DNA from: RHLJ01 sp965247355
GTDB taxonomy: Bacteria; Bacteroidota; Rhodothermia; Balneolales; Balneolaceae
Direction of reading: 5' to 3'
Assembly (NCBI GenBank): GCA_965247355.1
Contig: OZ252011.1
Coordinates: forward strand, 992,001 to 1,056,000
DNA length: 64,000 nt
In this document: positions 27,346-35,064 of the stretch, piece by piece
Layout: each line of letters starts with the position of its first letter
Numbering within the stretch: position 1 is the first letter of the stretch
Notes under the pieces: generated by a model
Databases searched by the model: none
The model's input: only the letters and a program-made list of their open reading frames with translations
What the model was told of the DNA's origin: nothing
Position numbers and translations under genes: made by a program

Positions 27346-27473
27346 TTTTATTAGAATTAGTACAGCTTAAGCTTTTTAATGACCTATAGAATCTTTGTTA
27401 CAGTGAAACTAAATTGATATTAAAAACGTCATACAAAAGATAGTTGGAAGATTATTAGTAAAAAAATGAATTT

Positions 27474-27974
27474 ATGATGAAAATTTTAGCGGTTAAATGT
27501 TTTGTACTTTTTGTGCTATATATTACATCAAATACACTTCTAGCCTCTGATTTTAATGATTATACCCCCGAATCTGGGAAACCAATAATCGAAATTACAG
27601 ATAAATTTAATGAAGTACGATTAGGCATCACTAACAATAGTATTTACATGACTTTTAGTGAGAACGCACGCTCACTAGCTAATAAATCTTTACAAACTAA
27701 GTACGAAGTCAATTCTCAATACTTTGAAGACTCAGAAGGCAACTTTATTGTTGGCTCGACATCATATCTGGAGTCTAATCGCCTAGAGTTAAGTCTCGAA
27801 AATATCCAGAATATCAACTTCAAAAATGGAAAACTTTCCTTTCAGTATAAAAATAAATCTACTCTCGGATTTGAAGATATTTACTCATACAATGGTACAA
27901 AGGCTTTGAATAATTTTTATGTGGAAGATCTTGAAGCTTTTATCTTTACGTTTAATGAAAGTGTCAAGTCATAA
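27474..27974 (+). CDS. Exported protein of unknown function
   Basis: A 166-residue protein with a signal peptide (MMKILAVKCFVLFVLYITSNTLLAS). The mature part is polar and strand-rich with many Asn, Ser and Tyr residues, and I recognise no domain. It is divergent from the Pel-type operon, and the shared 128-base spacer could couple their regulation, but there is no functional evidence. It is followed by 69 bases and another unknown gene. A start at the second methionine (27477) is equally possible. Confidence 0.65.
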   Translation: MMKILAVKCFVLFVLYITSNTLLASDFNDYTPESGKPIIEITDKFNEVRLGITNNSIYMTFSENARSLANKSLQTKYEVNSQYFEDSEGNFIVGSTSYLESNRLELSLENIQNINFKNGKLSFQYKNKSTLGFEDIYSYNGTKALNNFYVEDLEAFIFTFNESVKS

Positions 27975-28043
27975 TTTTCTCATATCCAATCTTGTAACAT
28001 TATCCATCTAATCATACTCCTTTAAGAAAAAAAGGAGAAAGCA

Positions 28044-28628
28044 ATGCTGAGGTTTATACTGCTAAGTATAGTAGCATTTTCAGGTTTTTATTTATGGTCT
28101 GTTTTCCCAATTAATCATGGACCGGGCGAAATTGCTCCAAATAAACCAAAAATTGAACGTATTGGTTGGGAGAAACCTTTTTATTATAAGTCAGCGGAAA
28201 TAATTCCAAAGAGAAAAATTTCTGGTGAAGTTCGAATCCTGGAAAGGAAACGATATTTCTTTGATGGCAAATCTCAACATTCTCCGATTGACGTATTAGT
28301 TGGATGGAATGAAATGTCCGATGAGCGAAACATAGAACATCTTAGGTTTAAATTAGAAGATCGGTATTTCGATTTAGGATATTCAAAACCTCCACTCCCC
28401 TTAAATCAGATATTCAATCAAATCAATCTATGGCACTTAATAGGTTCTACCGAAGAAATAGATAAAAAAATCAAAGGTTTAAGAAAAGGGAATATCATGC
28501 AAATAGAAGGGTTTATCGTAGATATAGACTTTGAAGACAATTATCCTTGGAAATCAGAACTTAGAAATAGAACTGGCGAACATCTCAATAACACTATTAT
28601 ATGGATTACTAATCTATATGTGCATTAG
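28044..28628 (+). CDS. Membrane-anchored protein of an uncharacterised conserved family
   Basis: A 194-residue protein with an N-terminal hydrophobic anchor (1-18). A strong Shine-Dalgarno (AAAGGAG) lies 7 bases before the ATG. The segments FPINHGPGEIAP, RYFFDGKSQHSPIDVLVGWNE-MSDE, and INLWHLIGS match the pattern of an unassigned family that I recall from Gammaproteobacteria (pattern YYFxxxxxLSPVDLALGWGxMSD, NxHLIP). I do not know its function. The body is predicted to lie outside the cytoplasmic membrane. The neighbouring genes give no clue. Confidence 0.65.
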   Translation: MLRFILLSIVAFSGFYLWSVFPINHGPGEIAPNKPKIERIGWEKPFYYKSAEIIPKRKISGEVRILERKRYFFDGKSQHSPIDVLVGWNEMSDERNIEHLRFKLEDRYFDLGYSKPPLPLNQIFNQINLWHLIGSTEEIDKKIKGLRKGNIMQIEGFIVDIDFEDNYPWKSELRNRTGEHLNNTIIWITNLYVH

Positions 28629-28728
28629 TATTAGTTATTGAAATTTATTTTTTTACTTGAATACATCTAAAAATAACGCTTTATTTATATTGCTTGTTAA
28701 ATCGGGTCAGTAATCAAGAATTAAAAAA

Positions 28729-28980
28729 ATGTCGTCAAATTCAAAACACACAGGAACTGTGAAGTGGTTCCATAACATTAAAGGTTATGGCTTTATAAGT
28801 TCAGATAAAGTAGAAGAAGAAGAAGAGATTTTCGTACATTATTCAGAAATAAACTCTGAAGGTTTTAAGAAATTGAAGCGCGGAGAAAAAGTAGAGTTTA
28901 CTCTTGATAACGGAGACAAAGGACTTCTTGCCAGAGATGTATCATTGGTTGACAAAGAAGATGATCAGGATCTTTTTTAA
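28729..28980 (+). CDS. Cold-shock domain protein
   Basis: An 83-residue protein with a single cold-shock OB-fold: TGTVKWFHNIKGYGFIS carries RNP1 (KGYGFIS) and IFVHYSEI carries RNP2. It binds single-stranded nucleic acid and acts as an RNA chaperone. An acidic C-terminal tail (DKEDDQDLF) follows. The 100-base AT-rich leader before the ATG is long enough for the thermosensitive leader common in csp genes, though I cannot fold it reliably. It lies 5 bases upstream of a small membrane protein gene. Confidence 0.93.
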   Translation: MSSNSKHTGTVKWFHNIKGYGFISSDKVEEEEEIFVHYSEINSEGFKKLKRGEKVEFTLDNGDKGLLARDVSLVDKEDDQDLF

Positions 28981-28985
28981 TCTAA

Positions 28986-29321
28986 ATGAATTGGGTTAAA
29001 GAAGCGCTCTTAGACATACTTTCTGTCATTGCCATTATTTCTTTCGCTATTACTTCCAATGATACATTATATGTAGCCATCTGGGTTTATACAGGGATTT
29101 TGCTATTAAGTAAAATCCTTTTCTTTTTTGTCAATTTTCTTCAGTTTAAAGCTAAAAAAACATCTGTCTCGGATTGGTTTTATCACATTGTATATGTTCT
29201 CACTATTATAATTCTTACCTATTCTAAAAGTTATTACTTAACCGGAATCTGGGTTTTAATTTGGATACTCTCTATTATTCAAAACCCAAATAAGGAGAAA
29301 AAAACATCTATAAAATCGTAA
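28986..29321 (+). CDS. Small polytopic membrane protein, unknown
   Basis: A 111-residue protein with about four hydrophobic segments (8-24, 28-50, 63-80, 83-97) and a basic tail (NKEKKTSIKS). It starts 5 bases after the cold-shock gene, so it is probably expressed with it. I recognise no family. Codon use and base composition look like the neighbours. Confidence 0.6.
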   Translation: MNWVKEALLDILSVIAIISFAITSNDTLYVAIWVYTGILLLSKILFFFVNFLQFKAKKTSVSDWFYHIVYVLTIIILTYSKSYYLTGIWVLIWILSIIQNPNKEKKTSIKS

Positions 29322-29350
29322 GTTAAAGTTCTATTCGGTACATATTTTAA

Positions 29351-29956
29351 ATGGTGATTTCGAAAAGCTGTCTAACACTAATAATTGTTTTACTGATTCC
29401 TCTCTCTTCTTTCGCTCAAAACGAATCGCTAAAAAAAAACGATTCTTTTTTTCGTCTAACTTCTGCTTACTCCCCTCAATCAATTGTCCTTTTGGGTAAA
29501 ACCCCAGATAGTCAAACCCTGGCAATACAGTTAAATTATGGATGGAAATCTAAATTCACCTTCAAATCTACCCCTATTACATATCTGGTAAGCCTCACTC
29601 CATATATTAAATACAGCTACCCAAAGCGTGACGAAGGTTCGAAAAGGGATGTAGTCAACGGATTTGGGTTTTCTCCGATAGGCTTTGAAATCCAAAAGGT
29701 GTTAAACAAAAAACTTGGGCTTGTAATCAATACATCAGGTGGTTTTATACTCATTGATAAACGGTTTCCAACAGATAAAGGAAGAAGGCTTAATTATACT
29801 TTTTCCCTAAGTCCGGGGCTTATATTTCAAACTAATCAAACACTTTCTTTTTTATTGGGATATAAATTTCATCATATTTCAAATGCCCAAACAGGAAGCG
29901 AAAATCCAGGAATTGATTCTAACTTTATCTTTTTTTCAACACAATTAGCAATATAA
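29351..29956 (+). CDS. PagL-like lipid A 3-O-deacylase (acyloxyacyl hydrolase family)
   Basis: A 201-residue exported protein: signal peptide (1-22, SSFAQ) and an outer-membrane beta-barrel. The C-terminal block FHHISNAQTGSENPG fits the PagL active-site pattern HxSNA...NPG; H175, S177, N178 are the likely catalytic residues and E184 is a candidate for the acid. PagL removes an acyl chain from lipid A in the outer membrane. Its stop lies three bases before the cyclophilin start. The alternative, a non-catalytic PagL-fold barrel, cannot be excluded by eye. Confidence 0.82.
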   Translation: MVISKSCLTLIIVLLIPLSSFAQNESLKKNDSFFRLTSAYSPQSIVLLGKTPDSQTLAIQLNYGWKSKFTFKSTPITYLVSLTPYIKYSYPKRDEGSKRDVVNGFGFSPIGFEIQKVLNKKLGLVINTSGGFILIDKRFPTDKGRRLNYTFSLSPGLIFQTNQTLSFLLGYKFHHISNAQTGSENPGIDSNFIFFSTQLAI

Positions 29957-29959
29957 ATT

Positions 29960-30484
29960 ATGTCACTAAAAGCAATATTTAATACTTCAAAAGGAACCAT
30001 CAATATTACCCTCTTTGATGAAAAGACTCCCAAAACGGTCGCTAATTTTGTAAACCTTGCAACCCGAGGATATTACGATGGTTTAAACTTTCATAGAGTA
30101 ATCAATGATTTTATGGTTCAGGGAGGATGTCCTAATGGAGATGGACGAGGAGGTCCAGGTTATGTTTTTGAAGATGAGTTTCATCCTGAATTAATACACA
30201 ATGAGCCCGGCAAACTTTCAATGGCGAATGCAGGTCCCGGTACAAACGGTAGTCAATTTTTTATTACTCATGCAGCAACCCCATGGCTTGACGGGCGACA
30301 CTCTGTTTTTGGAGAAGTAAATTCTGATGAAGACCAAAAAGTGGTTAATCAGATTGTTCAGGGCGATAAAATCGAGTCGATAAAAATAGAAGGCGATTTT
30401 GAAGAATTCCTAAATAACATAAATGAGGTTGAATTCTGGAATGAAACCTTAGATGAACGATTCCCTGATTTGAAAGGTGGGTAA
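29960..30484 (+). CDS. Cyclophilin-type peptidyl-prolyl isomerase
   Basis: A 174-residue cytosolic cyclophilin catalysing cis-trans isomerisation of prolyl bonds. NFHRVINDFMVQGGCPNGDG contains the catalytic Arg and the Phe/Met/Gln residues. GTNGSQFFITHAATPWLDGRHSVFG contains the rest of the site. There is no signal peptide, unlike the periplasmic PpiA group. It is cotranscribed with the PagL-like gene (3 bases). The C-terminal extension after VVNQI (about 40 residues) is charged. Confidence 0.95.
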   Translation: MSLKAIFNTSKGTINITLFDEKTPKTVANFVNLATRGYYDGLNFHRVINDFMVQGGCPNGDGRGGPGYVFEDEFHPELIHNEPGKLSMANAGPGTNGSQFFITHAATPWLDGRHSVFGEVNSDEDQKVVNQIVQGDKIESIKIEGDFEEFLNNINEVEFWNETLDERFPDLKGG

Positions 30485-30562
30485 ATCTGGTTTTTGACTG
30501 AAACTTTTAGTCTTATTCTCGTAGTAATGTCGAAATTAATTGTGATCAATTATTTCTTCATT

Positions 30563-32035
30563 ATGCGAAAAAAAATTACCGGGCTTTTAGGGCTTTCACT
30601 ATTACTTTCTTTTTCTGTACTCGCTCAAAACTCTGAAACAGATTTACAATATCGAAAATGGAGAGTAACTCTCTTCCCTCCCATTAGTACGAATGGTGCA
30701 AATACACTAAACTATTCGGCTAAATACTCCATTAATTTAGTTGCCGGTTATCATGGTGCTTTAGATGGGTATGAAGTTGGAGCTCTGTTTAATTATACCA
30801 AATTCTATTCTTACGGCTTTCAGTTAGCAGGATTAGCTAATGCTACCGGAGGCGATATGGCCGGAGTCAATATTGCTGGTTTAGCAAATTACTCTAAAGA
30901 TGATATGTCGGGTGTTCAGATCTCTGGGGTGATAAATTATTCTAAAGAAGCTCTGGAAGGAATAAATTTAACCGGAGGAATTAATTTCTCTGACCGAGGA
31001 TCTTCAGGCCTTCAGGCAGCAGGAATTGCCAACATTAGTGGTCGTGATATAGAGGGGCTTCAGGCGGGTGGATTGTTCAATTATACCAAACATGATATAT
31101 CAGGATTACAAGCCGCTGGTCTATTTAATTTTGCCGGAGATAATGTAGAAGGTTTACAAGCTACAGCCGGATTTAACTATGCAGAAGATGGAATATCAGG
31201 ATTACAGGCTGCCGGGATAGCAAACATTTCAGGTGGATATATAGAAGGATTATTAGCCTCAGGAATAATCAATTATTCTAAAGGTGACGCAAGTGGTCTT
31301 CTTGCATCCGGAGGTTTTAATATTAGTGAAAGTATAGAGGGTTTAACCGCGGCCGGAATTGCGAATATTGGGCGATCTATGCAGGGACTTCAGTTTGCTG
31401 CAGTTAATGTGGCTGAAGAAGCTGTTGGTTTACAAATCGGAATCATAAACGTTGCTAAAGAATTTCAGGGAGCTCCAGTAGGACTTTTAAGTATTTATGG
31501 CAATGGACGTAAAAACTTTGACGTTCGTTTTTCAGATGGAGGTTTCACTGAGATTGGAATCACTACGGGTACTTATCGGGTATACAATTCTTTCCTTTTG
31601 GGATATAATACCTTACTTGGCAGAGATGTTTACCGCTTAGGATTAGCTATCGGACTCGAAAAAAACATTCAGGATTCTTTCGAAAATATTGAAAGCACCT
31701 CCCTTTTTGTAAACCAGGAATTCAGCATTCACCACCATTTTGAAGGAGAATGGTCCAAAAGTAAGAATAGAATTTATTCCTACAAGTATATGCTTGGAAA
31801 TCGTTTTGGAAATGGATTCTCTGTATATGCAGGTCCGTCAATAAATATGCAGGTGACAAGAGTTGATGAAGCTAATGATTACACCTGGTATAGTTTATGG
31901 TCTCCTGAAAGAAAAGGTAAACAATATCGCTTTTGGGTAGGCTTATCTGTCGGAATACGTCTTTTTCATCAAAAGAATTTACCTCTGATTGATGATGAAT
32001 TCAATGACGACTGGGGCTGGGGTCGTGATTGGTAA
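30563..32035 (+). CDS. Surface protein with 16-residue tandem repeats (LA_2272-like)
   Basis: I place the start at the ATG at 30563, giving a 490-residue protein with a clean signal peptide (MRKKITGLLGLSLLLSFSVLAQ); an earlier ATG at 30494 would bury it. After an N-terminal segment, about 12 to 13 tandem copies of a 16-residue unit follow (bases about 30850-31500), with pattern xIxGLQAAGIxNxSxx. The remainder has aromatic strands typical of an outer-membrane barrel. The repeat resembles the LA_2272 surface-repeat family of Leptospira and other spirochaetes. It may form a solenoid on the cell surface. Function unknown. Confidence 0.75.
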   Translation: MRKKITGLLGLSLLLSFSVLAQNSETDLQYRKWRVTLFPPISTNGANTLNYSAKYSINLVAGYHGALDGYEVGALFNYTKFYSYGFQLAGLANATGGDMAGVNIAGLANYSKDDMSGVQISGVINYSKEALEGINLTGGINFSDRGSSGLQAAGIANISGRDIEGLQAGGLFNYTKHDISGLQAAGLFNFAGDNVEGLQATAGFNYAEDGISGLQAAGIANISGGYIEGLLASGIINYSKGDASGLLASGGFNISESIEGLTAAGIANIGRSMQGLQFAAVNVAEEAVGLQIGIINVAKEFQGAPVGLLSIYGNGRKNFDVRFSDGGFTEIGITTGTYRVYNSFLLGYNTLLGRDVYRLGLAIGLEKNIQDSFENIESTSLFVNQEFSIHHHFEGEWSKSKNRIYSYKYMLGNRFGNGFSVYAGPSINMQVTRVDEANDYTWYSLWSPERKGKQYRFWVGLSVGIRLFHQKNLPLIDDEFNDDWGWGRDW

Positions 32036-32129
32036 TAATAAGTCGCAAGATATGTTATAGTTTCGTGAAGAAGTAATCAGGTGGAATGATTAAATACCTT
32101 CAGGCTGTTTAAAAAATAAAACTTTTATT

Positions 32130-32696
32130 ATGAAACTATTTCTTATATCATCGGTGAGCTTAAGTGCGGTACTGGTCATCTTAACTTTAAATTCAGCTTC
32201 TGTTCATACAGAAGAGCTTTCAGAAAGTCATTCACATACGTTAGCTAATCACGAAATGGTCATGGATACAGTACCTGATTTTCCTTATAAAAAAACGGAA
32301 GCGGAATGGAAGGAAATTCTAACCCCCTCCCAATACAGAATACTTCGTAAAAAAGGGACTGAATTTCCATATGTGAACGAATATTTTGACTCAAAGAAAG
32401 ATGGAATTTATGTCTGTGCCGGTTGTGGGCAAAAGCTTTATGATTCGAGACACAAGTATAAAAGTGGAACAGGATGGCCAAGTTTCTGGAAACCTATTGA
32501 CGACTCCCTAGTTGTTGAACTGGAAGATAAAAGCCTTTTTATGACACGTACCGAAATAGTTTGTTCAAATTGCGGTGGTCATCTGGGGCATGTTTTCGAT
32601 GACGGACCCCAACCAACCAATTTACGTTATTGTATGAATTCCGCAGCAATGAAACTCGTGGATCGGAATGAACTTCCTGAAGTGGCTCAAAACTAA
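32130..32696 (+). CDS. msrB: Peptide-methionine (R)-S-oxide reductase, exported
   Basis: A 188-residue MsrB preceded by an N-terminal hydrophobic signal or anchor (1-22), so it probably repairs oxidised methionines in the periplasm. Zinc ligands are C96/C99 (CAGCG) and C145/C148 (CSNCG); SGTGWPSF and GHVFDDGP form the substrate pocket, and C168 in RYCMNS is the catalytic Cys. The usual resolving Cys is not obvious. A clear intrinsic terminator follows at 32727-32752. Confidence 0.95.
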   Translation: MKLFLISSVSLSAVLVILTLNSASVHTEELSESHSHTLANHEMVMDTVPDFPYKKTEAEWKEILTPSQYRILRKKGTEFPYVNEYFDSKKDGIYVCAGCGQKLYDSRHKYKSGTGWPSFWKPIDDSLVVELEDKSLFMTRTEIVCSNCGGHLGHVFDDGPQPTNLRYCMNSAAMKLVDRNELPEVAQN

Positions 32697-32726
32697 ACTC
32701 TCTTTTTACCCAAAAAATTAGTATTT

Positions 32727-32752
32727 AAGGCGCATTAATTGCGCCTTTTTTA
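32727..32752 (+). terminator. Intrinsic terminator after msrB
   Basis: AAGGCGCA (32727-32734) pairs with TGCGCCTT (32740-32747) around a five-base loop, followed by a T-rich tract. It lies 31 bases after the msrB stop and 19 bases before the next gene. Confidence 0.88.
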
Positions 32753-32770
32753 TTTAATTAAATCTCTAAA

Positions 32771-33298
32771 ATGAGTCATAAAGCTATTGTACTAAAAGAA
32801 GCAGAATTCAATCCAAGGTTAAAAACATATTTAAACCTTTATGGGGTATTCATGATGCTAATTATGATTTTAACCATCCCTTTAATCCCTCTTTGGTTAA
32901 TCTTCGCCCCTATTTTTATTAACAAATATTATGAAAGATTAGAATGTGAACTCACCAGCAGATCACTCAGATTTAAAAAAGGGTTTATTGTTCAAACAGA
33001 AAAAACTATTCCATTGGATAAAATCCAGGATCTTACCTTTAAAGAAGGTCCTCTTTTAAAAAAACTTGGGCTTAGCATTCTAAAAGTTGAGACTGCAGGA
33101 AATTCTGCTTCTGCTGGCGCTGACTTAAGTTTAATTGGAATTATTGATGCTCATGAATTTCGTCAAATGGTTTTTGATCAACGAGATAAAGTAACAGATA
33201 ATACTTCTTCCGCATCACAAGAGTCGGAATCTATGGTTGGAGTACTTATGGATATTAGAGAATCTCTGAAGCAAATAGAGTCAAAAATGAATAACTAG
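32771..33298 (+). CDS. Bacterial PH-domain membrane protein
   Basis: A 175-residue protein with two adjacent membrane helices (about 20-60) followed by a bacterial PH-like domain (RSLRFKKGFIVQTEKTIPLDKIQDLTF is the DUF304/bPH2 core, described here by its RxLxFxxGxxxxxxxxIPLxKIQ pattern). The C-terminal tail is Ser-rich with a short coiled coil. Such proteins are envelope-associated and of unsettled function. It sits just after the msrB terminator and before the convergent transporter. Confidence 0.8.
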   Translation: MSHKAIVLKEAEFNPRLKTYLNLYGVFMMLIMILTIPLIPLWLIFAPIFINKYYERLECELTSRSLRFKKGFIVQTEKTIPLDKIQDLTFKEGPLLKKLGLSILKVETAGNSASAGADLSLIGIIDAHEFRQMVFDQRDKVTDNTSSASQESESMVGVLMDIRESLKQIESKMNN

Positions 33299-33403
33299 AT
33301 ATTTATAATACGATTAAGAAAATCAGTTTTCGTGATAACATAAATTCTACCAGTCTTAAAATTCATTCATTAAAGAACACACTCAGATTTGTTACTCTTT
33401 TAA

Positions 33404-34891
33404 TTAGCTTTTCTCTTTAGAAATAAGCTTTCTATTAAATAAGTAAACGATACCTAATGCAATCGCCCACTGCCCCACTACAGTTGCTACAGAAAATGGA
33501 TCAAATGGATTATACCAGGTATCAGGAGCGTATTCAGTAGCGCTAAGATACATCCACCAAAATAATAGTGTGATTACTTCTACAGGTACCACATACCTAA
33601 TAATAATAGTCCACCAATACCCTAGTTTAGTTTTACTCTCTTCTGAGTTCACCAGATTTAGTCTGAATTTGTCCGTTCCATAACTAATTACAGCATAGGA
33701 TATAAATGCACCTGAAACCATAAGACCTACTCCCCACACAAAATCCTGATTCGCAAAAAATGTGAGATTCAAAGCGGATGGAATTCCAAATGCAAATCCA
33801 GCACCTGAAATAAATAGAGTAGCTTTCTTTCTACTCATACCTGTATCTACAAACACTTTTACGGCTAACTCGATCATAGAAATAAGAGAGCTAAATGCTG
33901 CAAAGGTTAATCCTAAAAAGAATAATATTGAAAACAATCCACCGCCCGTCATGGAAGCAAACAGCTGAGGCATCCATATAAATGTTAGGCCGGTACTTGC
34001 AGGACCTGATGTCTTCATCACATCGAGAATCTCGGAATTGCTCATTGTAGATCCTAAGGTTCCAAAAACGGTTGAGAAAATAATAACGGCGGCAAGAAGC
34101 GATATCAAATTGTTTCCTACTCCGGTTTGAAACGCACTTATAGTAACGTCATCAGACTTGCGCATGTAAGCACCATAAGTGAGGATGAGTCCCCAGGCAG
34201 CTCCTGTATCCCAGGCATTCTGTGTAAGAGCTTCAAGCCAGATTTTAGGACTTGATAATGTACTCCAATCAGGTGTAAACAAATATGAGATTCCTGCCCC
34301 ACTACCTTCAAGACTTAGGGCTTTACCCAGCGAGACCACAAGAACAATTAAAAGAGATGGAATTAATACTTTATTTACACGCTCTATTGATGATATTCCT
34401 TTAATCACAACTACAGCTCCAAAAAACATGATTACACCATGAAATAAAACTGGTAATCCATTGGCATGGAAAGAGTCCCATACTTGTAGCGAAGCCTCGT
34501 AAGTGTCCGGAAGCCCCATTCCTACTGATTGAAAAAGATAGTACATACACCATCCTGCAACCACGCTATAGTAAAACATGATTGCGGTTGCTACAAAACC
34601 GATGAAACCACCCATCCACCCTTTTTTCTCACCAATCAGTTTTGAAAATGATCCTATAATCCCCTTTCTACCATTTCTTCCAATTCCATATTCTGCGATT
34701 ATTAAAGGGATAGACCACAGGAGTAAAAAGCAAAGCCAGGCAACCAGAAATGCTCCTGCTCCATCCTCACCACCGTTTTGAGCGGCAATCCGTGGGAACC
34801 TCCATATATTACCAGTTCCAATAGCAATTCCCAGAACACTGAGAATAAGTCCAAGTTTAGAAGAAAACCGTTCCGAAGATTGTTCTGACAT
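33404..34891 (-). CDS. Sodium-dependent neurotransmitter-symporter-family transporter
   Basis: A 495-residue inner-membrane transporter with about 12 helices. The first helix carries GIAIGTGNIWRFPRIAAQNGGG-like residues (here GIAIGTGNIWRFPR), the sodium and substrate site of the SNF/NSS family, and TM6-like AWGLILTYGAYM is also visible. Family members take up amino acids or related zwitterions with sodium. Substrate cannot be told. It is a single minus-strand gene flanked by unrelated genes, with 173 bases up to the divergent DUF2723 gene. Confidence 0.93.
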   Translation of the reverse strand: MSEQSSERFSSKLGLILSVLGIAIGTGNIWRFPRIAAQNGGEDGAGAFLVAWLCFLLLWSIPLIIAEYGIGRNGRKGIIGSFSKLIGEKKGWMGGFIGFVATAIMFYYSVVAGWCMYYLFQSVGMGLPDTYEASLQVWDSFHANGLPVLFHGVIMFFGAVVVIKGISSIERVNKVLIPSLLIVLVVSLGKALSLEGSGAGISYLFTPDWSTLSSPKIWLEALTQNAWDTGAAWGLILTYGAYMRKSDDVTISAFQTGVGNNLISLLAAVIIFSTVFGTLGSTMSNSEILDVMKTSGPASTGLTFIWMPQLFASMTGGGLFSILFFLGLTFAAFSSLISMIELAVKVFVDTGMSRKKATLFISGAGFAFGIPSALNLTFFANQDFVWGVGLMVSGAFISYAVISYGTDKFRLNLVNSEESKTKLGYWWTIIIRYVVPVEVITLLFWWMYLSATEYAPDTWYNPFDPFSVATVVGQWAIALGIVYLFNRKLISKEKS

Positions 34892-35064
34892 GCAAATAAA
34901 TGTTAATTAAAAAATAGCTTGAAAAGAGGTTCGTTTTATCCGCCAAATGGTTTGTAAATTTACGCCGTTCTATTTTGAATAGAATCAGGCTATGCCTATA
35001 ATTGCAATCCAATCATAAAGGTAAAAATTGACTATCCAAAACTTTTCAGACGGATAATACATAC

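Noticed and set aside
35028..35060. TTGACT and GATAAT upstream of the DUF2723 gene as a promoter
   Set aside because: The -10-like box would be only a few bases before the ATG, leaving no leader, and spacing is 19; likely chance.
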